62,481 nucleotides of DNA from Sphingopyxis sp. (GTDB lineage Bacteria; Pseudomonadota; Alphaproteobacteria; Sphingomonadales; Sphingomonadaceae), in NCBI RefSeq assembly GCF_016793825.1, contig NZ_JAEULM010000027.1:1-62481 (forward strand). The letters run 5' to 3'. Of this stretch, positions 16,497-23,736 are shown piece by piece (within the stretch, counting starts at the first letter, position 1; each line of letters opens with the position of its first letter). The position numbers and the translations under genes were made by a program. The notes under the pieces are model-generated. The model ran no database searches. It worked only from the letters and a program-made list of their open reading frames with translations, and was not told where the DNA came from.

Positions 16497-18362
16497 ATGA
16501 AAGCGCGCGGTGGAGCCGGTAAGGGGCCGGGTCGTATGGGCCGGCACCGCGTTGCCATCGTCGCCTCGTTGACCCTGCTGGCGGCGGCGCCGGCGATGGC
16601 TCAGGCCAACCCGGCGTCGCCGCGTCACCCCAATATCGTGATCCTGCTCGCCGATGACTGGGGTTTCAGCGATGTGGGTTCGTTCGGCAGCGAAATCGCG
16701 ACGCCGAACATCGATGCGCTGGCGCGCGCCGGCATGCGCTTTTCGAATTTCCATGTCGCGGGGTCGTGCTCGCCGACGCGCGCCATGCTCCAGACGGGCG
16801 TCATGAATCATCGCAACGGCCTCGGCAACATGCCCGAGACCATCCCCGACGCGCATCGCGGCAAGCCGGGGTACGATACGGTGATGAATTTTCGCGTCGT
16901 CACGATCGCGCAGCTTCTGAAAGCGGCGGGTTATCGCACCTATCTTACCGGGAAATGGCACCTCGGCAGCGATGCGAAGCGGTTGCCGCACGCGCGGGGA
17001 TATGATCGCGCCTATAGCCTGGCCGACGCGGGCGCCGACAATTTCGAGCAACGGCCGATCGAGGGCATGTATTCGACCGCGGCATGGACCGAAAACGGCA
17101 AGCCGGCGACACTGCCGAAGGACTATTATTCCTCGCACTTCGTCGTCCAGAAGATGATCGATTATATCGAGGCGGACCGTGCGAGCGGGAAGCCGTTCCT
17201 GGCGTCGGTCAATTTCCTCGCCAACCATATTCCGGTGCAGGCGCCGGACAGCGACATTGCGCGCTATGCGGCGATGTACAAGGACGGGTGGACCGCGCTT
17301 CGCGAGGCGCGGGCGAAACGCGCCGCGGCGCTGGGCATCATGCCCGCCGGAGTCCCGATCGTCACGATGGGCACGACGCCCGACTGGGGCACGCTCGATG
17401 CCGAAGAACGCGCGGCGGCGATCCGCGTGATGCAGGCCTATGGCGGGATGGCGACCGCCATGGACCGCGAGATCGGCCGCCTCGTCGCGCACCTGAAAGC
17501 AACCGGCGATTACGATAATACCATCTTCGTATTTCTGTCCGACAATGGCGCCGAGCCGACGAACCCCTATAGCAGTACGCGAAACCGCCTGTTTCTGGGG
17601 TGGCAATATGACACGTCGACGGCGAATATCGGGCGACGCGGCAGCTTTAGCGCGATCGGCCCCGGCTGGGCGAGCGCGGCGGCCTCGCCGCTGTCGGGAT
17701 ACAAGTTCAGTGCGACCGAAGGCGGCTTGCGCGTGCCGCTGATCATCGCCTGGCCGGGCAATCCCAAGCTGCGCGCGGGCGCGATCAACGACGGTCTCGC
17801 ACATGTGACGGATATCCTGCCGACTCTGACGGACCTGGCCGCGGTGCCGGGTCATGGGTCGTCGTGGGAAGGCCGGGCGGTCGAACCGGTGACCGGGCGC
17901 AGCCTTGTTCCCATGCTCGAGGGGGCCGAAGGCAGCGTCCACGGCGACGCACCGATCGGCTATGAGCTTTCGGGCAACGCGGCGTTGTTCCGCGGCGACT
18001 ACAAGCTGGTGCGCAATCTGGCTCCGACCGGCGACGGAAAATGGCGGCTCTATGACCTCAAGGCCGATCCCGGCGAAACGCGCGATCTGTCGCGGGCGAT
18101 GCCCGACCGGTTCGCCGCGATGCAGGCCGATTATGCCGCCTATGCCAAAGCGAACGGCGTGCTCGACATGCCGGCGGGTTACACCGCCGACGAACAGATC
18201 AACCAATATGCGTGGGAACGGCAGGGCAGGCCGCGCGCGATCAAGGCGGCACTGATTGTCGGCGGGGGTCTTCTGCTTCTATCGGCGATTGTCTGGCGCT
18301 GGATTCGCAGGCGCCGGGCGCGCCGTGTCGATCAGGCGAAAGCCGATGTGGTCGGTGCCTAG
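16497..18362 (+). CDS. Exported, membrane-anchored sulfatase
   Basis: ATG 16497 follows AGGGGAG. The 621-residue protein has an N-terminal signal segment (about 18-40, ending AMAQA), then the alkaline-phosphatase-like sulfatase core: NIVILLADDWG metal site, CSPTR (C91, formylglycine site), GKWHLG and SDNGAEP. Residues about 584-603 form a C-terminal membrane span followed by arginines, so the enzyme probably faces the periplasm while tethered. It removes sulfate from an organic sulfate ester; the substrate is unknown. Its last 84 bp run antisense over the end of the FGE gene that would mature its cysteine. Confidence 0.9.
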   Translation: MKARGGAGKGPGRMGRHRVAIVASLTLLAAAPAMAQANPASPRHPNIVILLADDWGFSDVGSFGSEIATPNIDALARAGMRFSNFHVAGSCSPTRAMLQTGVMNHRNGLGNMPETIPDAHRGKPGYDTVMNFRVVTIAQLLKAAGYRTYLTGKWHLGSDAKRLPHARGYDRAYSLADAGADNFEQRPIEGMYSTAAWTENGKPATLPKDYYSSHFVVQKMIDYIEADRASGKPFLASVNFLANHIPVQAPDSDIARYAAMYKDGWTALREARAKRAAALGIMPAGVPIVTMGTTPDWGTLDAEERAAAIRVMQAYGGMATAMDREIGRLVAHLKATGDYDNTIFVFLSDNGAEPTNPYSSTRNRLFLGWQYDTSTANIGRRGSFSAIGPGWASAAASPLSGYKFSATEGGLRVPLIIAWPGNPKLRAGAINDGLAHVTDILPTLTDLAAVPGHGSSWEGRAVEPVTGRSLVPMLEGAEGSVHGDAPIGYELSGNAALFRGDYKLVRNLAPTGDGKWRLYDLKADPGETRDLSRAMPDRFAAMQADYAAYAKANGVLDMPAGYTADEQINQYAWERQGRPRAIKAALIVGGGLLLLSAIVWRWIRRRRARRVDQAKADVVGA

Positions 18363-19232
18363 GCCGCGCTCCTGGAACTGCCGCGCGGCGGGGCGATAGC
18401 GGGCGCAATAATTGGCGGCGCAAAGGAAGCTCCCGCCTTTGATGACATTGCGTTCCTCGGTCGCGGACGGGGCTGCCGCGCTGGCCGTCCATTCCCACAC
18501 ATTGCCGATCAGATCGTGCACGCCGTGATTGTCGGCGGGAAAGCAGGCGACTGGCGCGCGGCTCGTAAAACCGTCCGTGCCAAGGTCGCGGACAGGAAAG
18601 ACACCCTGATAATAGTTCGCGCGGGGGGGCCCGTCTTTGCCGACGGGGACGTTGCGATCGGCACCGCCGGTCGAGGCTGCCAGTTCCCACTGTTCCTCGC
18701 TCGGCAGCGTCTTGCCCTTCCATTTGGCAAAGGCGAGCGCATCGTCATAGCCGACCTGGACCACCGGATCGCGGCTGCGGCCGGTGATGGTCGTCTGCGG
18801 CCCGGCGGGGTGACGCCATTCGGCGCCGACCACCCAGCGCCACCAGTTCGGATTGCCATCGGTCGGGGCGGTGAATACCGCCGATCCGGGAACCAGCATC
18901 TCGGGCGGTGCGCCGGGCAGCTTTGGCGGATCCTGTTCGGCGAGGGTCCTGTACCCCGTGGCCTTCACGAATTCGGCGAACTCGGCATTCGTCACTTCGT
19001 GCGTCGCCATCCAGAAGCCGGGGACGGTGACGGTGCGCGGCGGCCCTTCCTCGGGCAGATGCGCGTCGGCGCCGAACGCAAAGGTCGCGCCGGGGATCCA
19101 GACGTAGTCCTCGACGGGCATGGCCGGGCATTCGGGCGGCTTTGCTTCGGCGACCTTTTCGGCTGGGGCCGGGCCACATGCGGCCAGCACGCCGAGCAGC
19201 ATCAGAGCGGGAGCCGCGGCGCGGGAGATCAT
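18279..19232 (-). CDS. Lipoprotein formylglycine-generating enzyme (SUMF1-like)
   Basis: Starting at ATG 19232 gives 317 residues with a lipoprotein signal (LMLLGVLAAC, acylated C19). The FGE/SUMF1 fold follows: FWMATHEVTNAEFAEFV, WRHPAG, NVWEWTASA and the copper-binding cysteine pair C271/C276 in FLCAANYC, spaced as in active FGEs. It converts the sulfatase CSPTR/CSPSR cysteine to formylglycine. Export as a lipoprotein is notable because maturation is usually thought of as happening on unfolded substrate. The start overlaps the TetR stop (ATGA). It is convergent with sulfatase 1. Confidence 0.85.
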   Translation of the reverse strand: MISRAAAPALMLLGVLAACGPAPAEKVAEAKPPECPAMPVEDYVWIPGATFAFGADAHLPEEGPPRTVTVPGFWMATHEVTNAEFAEFVKATGYRTLAEQDPPKLPGAPPEMLVPGSAVFTAPTDGNPNWWRWVVGAEWRHPAGPQTTITGRSRDPVVQVGYDDALAFAKWKGKTLPSEEQWELAASTGGADRNVPVGKDGPPRANYYQGVFPVRDLGTDGFTSRAPVACFPADNHGVHDLIGNVWEWTASAAAPSATEERNVIKGGSFLCAANYCARYRPAARQFQERGLGTDHIGFRLIDTARPAPANPAPDNRR

Positions 19233-19846
19233 GGCTTTGCGGCTGCGACCAGCGCTTCGACCATATGCGCGACGACCGCGCTCGCATCCTCGACCGACAG
19301 TCCCTGATCCTGGCGTATCGCGCGCCAGTTCTGGAACGAGAGCGTGGCGCAAAGCGCTTCGGCGAAATATCGGTCGCCGCCGACGCTTGCGGGAAGGAGC
19401 CGCAGCACGAACTCGCGCTCCAGCGTCACCACCTGCGCATATTGGCCCATCAGATAGGGCGACTGATAGCGCTTGATATTGGCGGCGAGGCGAAAGGGCA
19501 GCATGGTTTCGAACACACGCACGCGCCGCCGCGTCAGATCGCGCAGGTTGGCGCGCCAGTCATTGTCGGGGTAGGGTGCAGTGACGATCGGCCAGATGCG
19601 TTCGCCGATGATCTTCGAAATCTCGCGATAGAGCGCGTCCATATCGTCAAAGTGGCGAAATACCGTGCGCAGGCCGACGCCCGCTTCCTCGGCGACGCGC
19701 GCCGCGCTTGGGCTCAGGTCCCCGCCTTCAATCAGGCCCATCATCGCCTCGACGATGCGCTTATGGCTCGACCGGCTACGCTCGCGCCGCCCGTCAGGCC
19801 GCGCGTTCGGGCTTTCGTCGGCCGCTGCTTTTGCCTTCCCCACCAT
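19229..19846 (-). CDS. TetR-family transcriptional regulator
   Basis: ATG 19846, behind AGCGGAGA, gives 205 residues. The HTH is RIVEAMMGLIEGGDLSPSAARVAEEAGVGLRTVFRHFDDMDALY cut to its landmarks: SPSAARVAEEAGV and TVFRHF, near residues 40-75, followed by an all-helical ligand-binding domain. It is the first gene of a coupled pair with the FGE gene, so it likely controls the sulfatase locus. The longer frame upstream of 19846 runs into the repeat element at 19905 and is not used. Confidence 0.85.
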   Translation of the reverse strand: MVGKAKAAADESPNARPDGRRERSRSSHKRIVEAMMGLIEGGDLSPSAARVAEEAGVGLRTVFRHFDDMDALYREISKIIGERIWPIVTAPYPDNDWRANLRDLTRRRVRVFETMLPFRLAANIKRYQSPYLMGQYAQVVTLEREFVLRLLPASVGGDRYFAEALCATLSFQNWRAIRQDQGLSVEDASAVVAHMVEALVAAAKP

Positions 19847-19904
19847 AGCGTCTCCGCTGGCCCAGCTTTGCAAGAACGTCAATGCCCGAACTGGGATCCT
19901 GGCC

Positions 19905-20175
19905 TTAGGGTCAGGACCCATTCATTCCGCGTTCGAGGCGTCGAAATGGCGAAGATATCGGGCCTGTTCGGATGCAGCGGGTAGCATCGCTACCCGCAAG
20001 GCCGCGCAGGTTCGAGATCGAAGCCATTTCGGCGTCCCTGCGGGATTTGATCGATTTTGCCCATGGCTTCGTCAAAAAGTCTGGAAATATCGCCCATATT
20101 CCTGCGCCTTTTCTCCTCGCCCTGAACAAAATCGCTTCAAACCTCGATCGTGGAATGAATGGGTCCTGACCCTAA
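19905..20175. mobile_element. MITE-like element with 34-bp terminal inverted repeats
   Basis: The ends are inverted copies over 34 bp with two mismatches: left 19905-19938, right 20142-20175. Each tip reads TTAGGGTCAGGACCC then ATTCATTCC. The 271-bp element codes for no plausible protein. Inside, GCGGGTAG/CTACCCGC forms a tight stem near 19976-19997 and CGAAATGGC/GCCATTTCG pairs across the left half. No clear target duplication beyond the symmetric tips was seen. It lies between the TetR gene and the next rightward gene. Confidence 0.65.
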
Positions 20176-20187
20176 CCATCTTGCGCC

Positions 20188-20230
20188 GCCATCCATATAA
20201 TGACACATATAGTGCCATAATATGGATGGC
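20188..20230. promoter_or_regulatory. Nested palindrome upstream of the DUF1330-like/sulfatase operon
   Basis: GCCATCCATAT (20188-20198) pairs perfectly with ATATGGATGGC (20220-20230). Inside it, ATAATGACAC and GTGCCATAAT are nearly symmetric. The structure ends 20 bp before the GTG start at 20251, so bound protein would block the promoter or ribosome site. The TetR product is the likely ligand. Confidence 0.5.
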
Positions 20231-20250
20231 AACGGCCAAAGGGGGGCAGG

Positions 20251-20910
20251 GTGGTCGATCAGACAGCGTATCTGGCGGTAACATGGGCGGGCGCATTGCT
20301 GCTCTGGCTCGGGTTTCTGGCATTCTATGACGGCCGGCGGCGGCCTCTGCGCGAGCCCGAGATAGAGGCCTTTCTCGCGACGCTGGGCCCGCGCATGGTC
20401 GAAACGGGAAATGATGCGGCGCGGCTCCGCGCCTTTCTGGAGGCTGACGACGGCCGCGAGTTCGTGATGGTCAATCTGGTGCGTACCCGCCCCGGCGCGG
20501 TGACCGACCCGGCGAGCGGCGAGACGCTCGATGGCCGCGAATGGCTTCGTCGCTATTCGGACCCGTTCTTGCGGACGTTGATGCGACGCGGCGGGCATCC
20601 GCTATTCGTAGGACGCAAGGTCGGCGGCTATATCGATGCGTGGAACACGCCCGAGGATCCGGGCTGGTCGCTGGTCGGCACGATGCGATATCGCAGCCGC
20701 CGCGACCTTGTCGCGATGGCGGGCGACCCTGCTTTCCGGACAGCACATCCCGCCAAATCGCTGGGGATCGAGACGACTTTTTCGTTTCCGACGCAGCGCG
20801 AGATCGCGTTCTACGCCAGTCCGCGCGTAACGATCGGGTTGGCGCTCGCGCTGGCGGCGGCAATGGGGCATATCATGATAGTGACGTTCGGATGGGGAGG
20901 GGCGGCATGA
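20251..20910 (+). CDS. Membrane-anchored DUF1330-like protein
   Basis: GTG 20251 follows GGGGGCAGG. The protein has 219 residues with an N-terminal span (AYLAVTWAGALLLWLGFLAF) and a C-terminal span (VTIGLALALAAAMGHIMIV). Between them is a ferredoxin-like domain with FVMVNLVRTRPG, WLRRYSDPF and RRDLVAMAGDPAF, which I read as DUF1330-like. No enzyme activity is shown. Its stop overlaps the start of sulfatase 2 (ATGA), so it probably assists the same process in the periplasm or membrane. Confidence 0.68.
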   Translation: MVDQTAYLAVTWAGALLLWLGFLAFYDGRRRPLREPEIEAFLATLGPRMVETGNDAARLRAFLEADDGREFVMVNLVRTRPGAVTDPASGETLDGREWLRRYSDPFLRTLMRRGGHPLFVGRKVGGYIDAWNTPEDPGWSLVGTMRYRSRRDLVAMAGDPAFRTAHPAKSLGIETTFSFPTQREIAFYASPRVTIGLALALAAAMGHIMIVTFGWGGAA

Positions 20911-22553
20911 AGAAGAGATGGATGGCGCTGGGATTGCTCGCGGCCGTCGGCGCGGCGGGCTATTGGGGCTTTCAGGAAAATAAGTACCGGATCCCGGGGC
21001 TGCTCCAGGACTGGCGCGACCCGGTGCAGGACAATCGGCCGGTCGTCTGGCAGCAGGGGCCGACGCAGGCGCCCACCGGTGCGCTGGCCGGCAAGCGGCC
21101 GCCGAACATCATCCTGATCGTCGCCGACGACATGGGTTTCAACGACATCAGCCTCAACGGCGGAGGGGTTGCCAACGGGATAGTGAAGACCCCGAATATC
21201 GATGCCATCGCACGCGAGGGGGTCAATTTCACGACCGCTTATGCCGCGAATGCGACCTGCTCCCCTTCGCGCGCGGCGATGATGACGGGACGGTACCCGA
21301 CCCGCTTCGGGTTCGAATATACGGCCGTACCGGTGCAGTTCGCCGAAAATCTGGCGCATGGCGCGGGCATCGGACCGTTGAAAACCGTGTTCCACAAGGA
21401 ACTGATCACCGACGACATTCCGGACTATCCCGACATGGGTGTACCGGCCAGTGAGGTGACCATCGCCGAAGCGGTAAAGGCGGCGGGCTATCATACGCTG
21501 CACATCGGCAAATGGCATCTCGGCGAAGCACCGAAGCTGCAGCCACAGGCGCAGGGATTCGACGAAAGCCTCGCGATCCTGGCAGGCGGCGCGATGTTCC
21601 TGTCCGAAGATGATCCCGACACGGTCAACGCCAAGCTGCCGTGGGATCCGATCGATCGGTTCATCTGGGCGAATCTGCGTCATGCCGTGACCTTCAACGG
21701 CAGCAAGCGCTTTCATCCCAAAGGCCATATGACCGACTATTTCGCCGACGAGGCGATACAGGCGATCGAGGCGAACAAGAACCGGCCCTTCTTCCTGTAC
21801 CTTGCCTTCAATGCGCCGCACACGCCGTTGCAGGCGACGAAGGAGGATTATGCAAAGCTTCCGCAGATCAAGGATCACAAGACGCGCGTTTACGGCGCGA
21901 TGATCGCGCAACTCGACCGGCGGATCGGCGATGTGATGGCGAAGCTGAAAGAGGCGGGTATCGACGACAACACGCTCGTCATCTTCACCAGCGACAATGG
22001 CGGCGCCTGGTACAATGGCATCGCGAACCTCAACGCGCCGTATCGCGGCTGGAAAGCGACCTTCTTCGAAGGCGGCATCCGCACCCCCTTCTTCATGCGC
22101 TGGCCGGGGCATATCGCACCGGGGTCGACGCGCGCCGACATGACCGGGCATATCGACATCTTTTCGACCATTGCTGCCGTGGCGGGGGCGGCGGTCCCAA
22201 CCGACCGGACCATCGATAGCGAGGATATTCTCGCCGGGCCGGCGAAACGGCAGGCGCTCTATTGGCGGTCGGGCGACTATCGCGCGGTGCGCATGGGCGA
22301 CTGGAAGTTGCAGGTAACAAAGCGGCCGGAGAAGGCGCGGCTGTACAATCTCGCCGTCGATCCGACCGAGCATCACGACCTCGCCGCAAGCGATCCTCGG
22401 CGCGTTGCGGCGCTTCGCGCCATGATCGAGGCGCAGAACAAGGGGATGGCGAAACCGATCTGGCCGGGGCTGATCGAAGGGCCGGTGCGCATCGACGTGC
22501 CGCTCAACACGCCCTGGAAGGACGGACAGGACTTTATCTACTGGACCAACTGA
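20907..22553 (+). CDS. Exported arylsulfatase-type sulfatase
   Basis: Starting at ATG 20907, coupled to the gene before, gives 548 residues. An uncleaved or cleaved N-terminal hydrophobic segment (about 5-20) is followed by NIILIVADDMG, CSPSR (C118, formylglycine site), HIGKWHLG, APHTPL and TSDNGG, all landmarks of type I sulfatases. It hydrolyses sulfate monoesters outside the cytoplasm. It differs from sulfatase 1 in size and lacks its C-terminal anchor, so the two probably act on different substrates or positions. It ends 40 bp before the lacI-type gene. Confidence 0.9.
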   Translation: MKKRWMALGLLAAVGAAGYWGFQENKYRIPGLLQDWRDPVQDNRPVVWQQGPTQAPTGALAGKRPPNIILIVADDMGFNDISLNGGGVANGIVKTPNIDAIAREGVNFTTAYAANATCSPSRAAMMTGRYPTRFGFEYTAVPVQFAENLAHGAGIGPLKTVFHKELITDDIPDYPDMGVPASEVTIAEAVKAAGYHTLHIGKWHLGEAPKLQPQAQGFDESLAILAGGAMFLSEDDPDTVNAKLPWDPIDRFIWANLRHAVTFNGSKRFHPKGHMTDYFADEAIQAIEANKNRPFFLYLAFNAPHTPLQATKEDYAKLPQIKDHKTRVYGAMIAQLDRRIGDVMAKLKEAGIDDNTLVIFTSDNGGAWYNGIANLNAPYRGWKATFFEGGIRTPFFMRWPGHIAPGSTRADMTGHIDIFSTIAAVAGAAVPTDRTIDSEDILAGPAKRQALYWRSGDYRAVRMGDWKLQVTKRPEKARLYNLAVDPTEHHDLAASDPRRVAALRAMIEAQNKGMAKPIWPGLIEGPVRIDVPLNTPWKDGQDFIYWTN

Positions 22554-22593
22554 CGGCTTGTGAAACGGCGCCGGGGCGCGTTATGGGACGGCC

Positions 22594-23598
22594 ATGGCAA
22601 GTGGCACCGGTCCCCACGGCGGCGGCAACGCGCGCCCGACGATGGCGGACATCGCAAAAGAACTGGGCGTCGCAAAGATCACCGTATCGCGCGCGCTGTC
22701 GAGCCATTCGACGGTCAAGGACAGCACGCGCAAGCTGATCCGCGAAACCGCCGAGCGTATGGGCTATCGCCTGAATGTTTCGGCCCGCAACTTGCGGCAG
22801 CAGCGCACGCGCACGATCGCCGTCGTCATCGAAATGGCGCCGTCGCACGACCGCCTGATGAGCGAACCCTATCCGCTCTCGCTGCTCGGCGGGATCATGC
22901 AGAAACTGACCGGGGCGGGTCAGAATATGGTGCTGACGACGATCGACCTGTTCGCCGAACATCCGCCGTCGACCGATGGGGTAATCCTGCTGGGACAGGG
23001 TGTCCACGACGATGCCGCCGCGGCGATCGAGGCAATGGGGCTGCCCTATGTGGTCTGGGGGGCGGCGCATGGGCCGCCCGAGCGCATCGTCGTCGGCAGC
23101 GACAATCGCGCGGGCGGACGGCTCGCGGCGGACTATCTGCTGGGCCGTGGCAGGACGAAGCTGCTGTTCCTGGGTGAGACGCAGCATGGGGAAGTGGAAG
23201 ACCGGCTCGCCGGTTTCGAGGCAGGGCTGACGGGAAGCGACGCCGGAATCGTCAACCGGATTGCCTGTGCCTTTACGGCCGCCGCAGGCCGCGAGGCGGT
23301 GTCGCGCCTTCTCGATCAGGGAAGGATGTTCGACGGCATCTTCGCGGCGAACGATGCGATCGCCATGGGCGCGATCGAGGCGGTGGAAGCCCACGGACTG
23401 GCGGTTCCCGCCGATGTCTCCGTCGTTGGCTTCGACGATTCGCCCGGCGCCTCGATCTTTTCGCCCAAATTGTCGAGTATTCGGCAGGATTGGCCTGTCG
23501 GCGGCGAACTGCTGGCGCAGAAAGTGCTCGACCTCGTTGCCGGACATACGGTCGTGTCGCGCGTCATGCCGGTCGAACTGATCATCCGCGAGAGCTGA
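22594..23598 (+). CDS. LacI-family transcriptional regulator
   Basis: The protein has 334 residues. The N-terminal HTH is TMADIAKELGVAKITVSRAL with hinge NVSARNLRQ, followed by a periplasmic-binding-protein-like sugar-sensing domain (FDGIFAANDAIAMGAIEAV, VSVVGFDDSPGA). It should repress the phosphorylase/receptor/transporter genes downstream and release on binding the sugar. A pair of matching operators lies between it and the phosphorylase. The start at 22594 has no strong ribosome site. Confidence 0.9.
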   Translation: MASGTGPHGGGNARPTMADIAKELGVAKITVSRALSSHSTVKDSTRKLIRETAERMGYRLNVSARNLRQQRTRTIAVVIEMAPSHDRLMSEPYPLSLLGGIMQKLTGAGQNMVLTTIDLFAEHPPSTDGVILLGQGVHDDAAAAIEAMGLPYVVWGAAHGPPERIVVGSDNRAGGRLAADYLLGRGRTKLLFLGETQHGEVEDRLAGFEAGLTGSDAGIVNRIACAFTAAAGREAVSRLLDQGRMFDGIFAANDAIAMGAIEAVEAHGLAVPADVSVVGFDDSPGASIFSPKLSSIRQDWPVGGELLAQKVLDLVAGHTVVSRVMPVELIIRES

Positions 23599-23641
23599 TT
23601 CAGGCTGCCTGGAAGCCTTCGGAAACGGCTGCTTTTCTGTA

Positions 23642-23673
23642 AATGGTATCGATATCTTGACATCGATACCATT
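23642..23673. promoter_or_regulatory. Tandem LacI-type operators (12-bp inverted repeat)
   Basis: AATGGTATCGAT (23642-23653) pairs perfectly with ATCGATACCATT (23662-23673). Each arm carries a central ATCGAT, the CG-centred core of LacI-family operators, so this can also be read as two adjacent half-degenerate operators. It is 64 bp upstream of the phosphorylase start and after the regulator gene. Confidence 0.7.
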
Positions 23674-23736
23674 ATGCGGGAGATAGCCTCGCGGAGCCCC
23701 GGGTCAAAGAGCCTGCGGCCATGGGTGAGGATTTAG

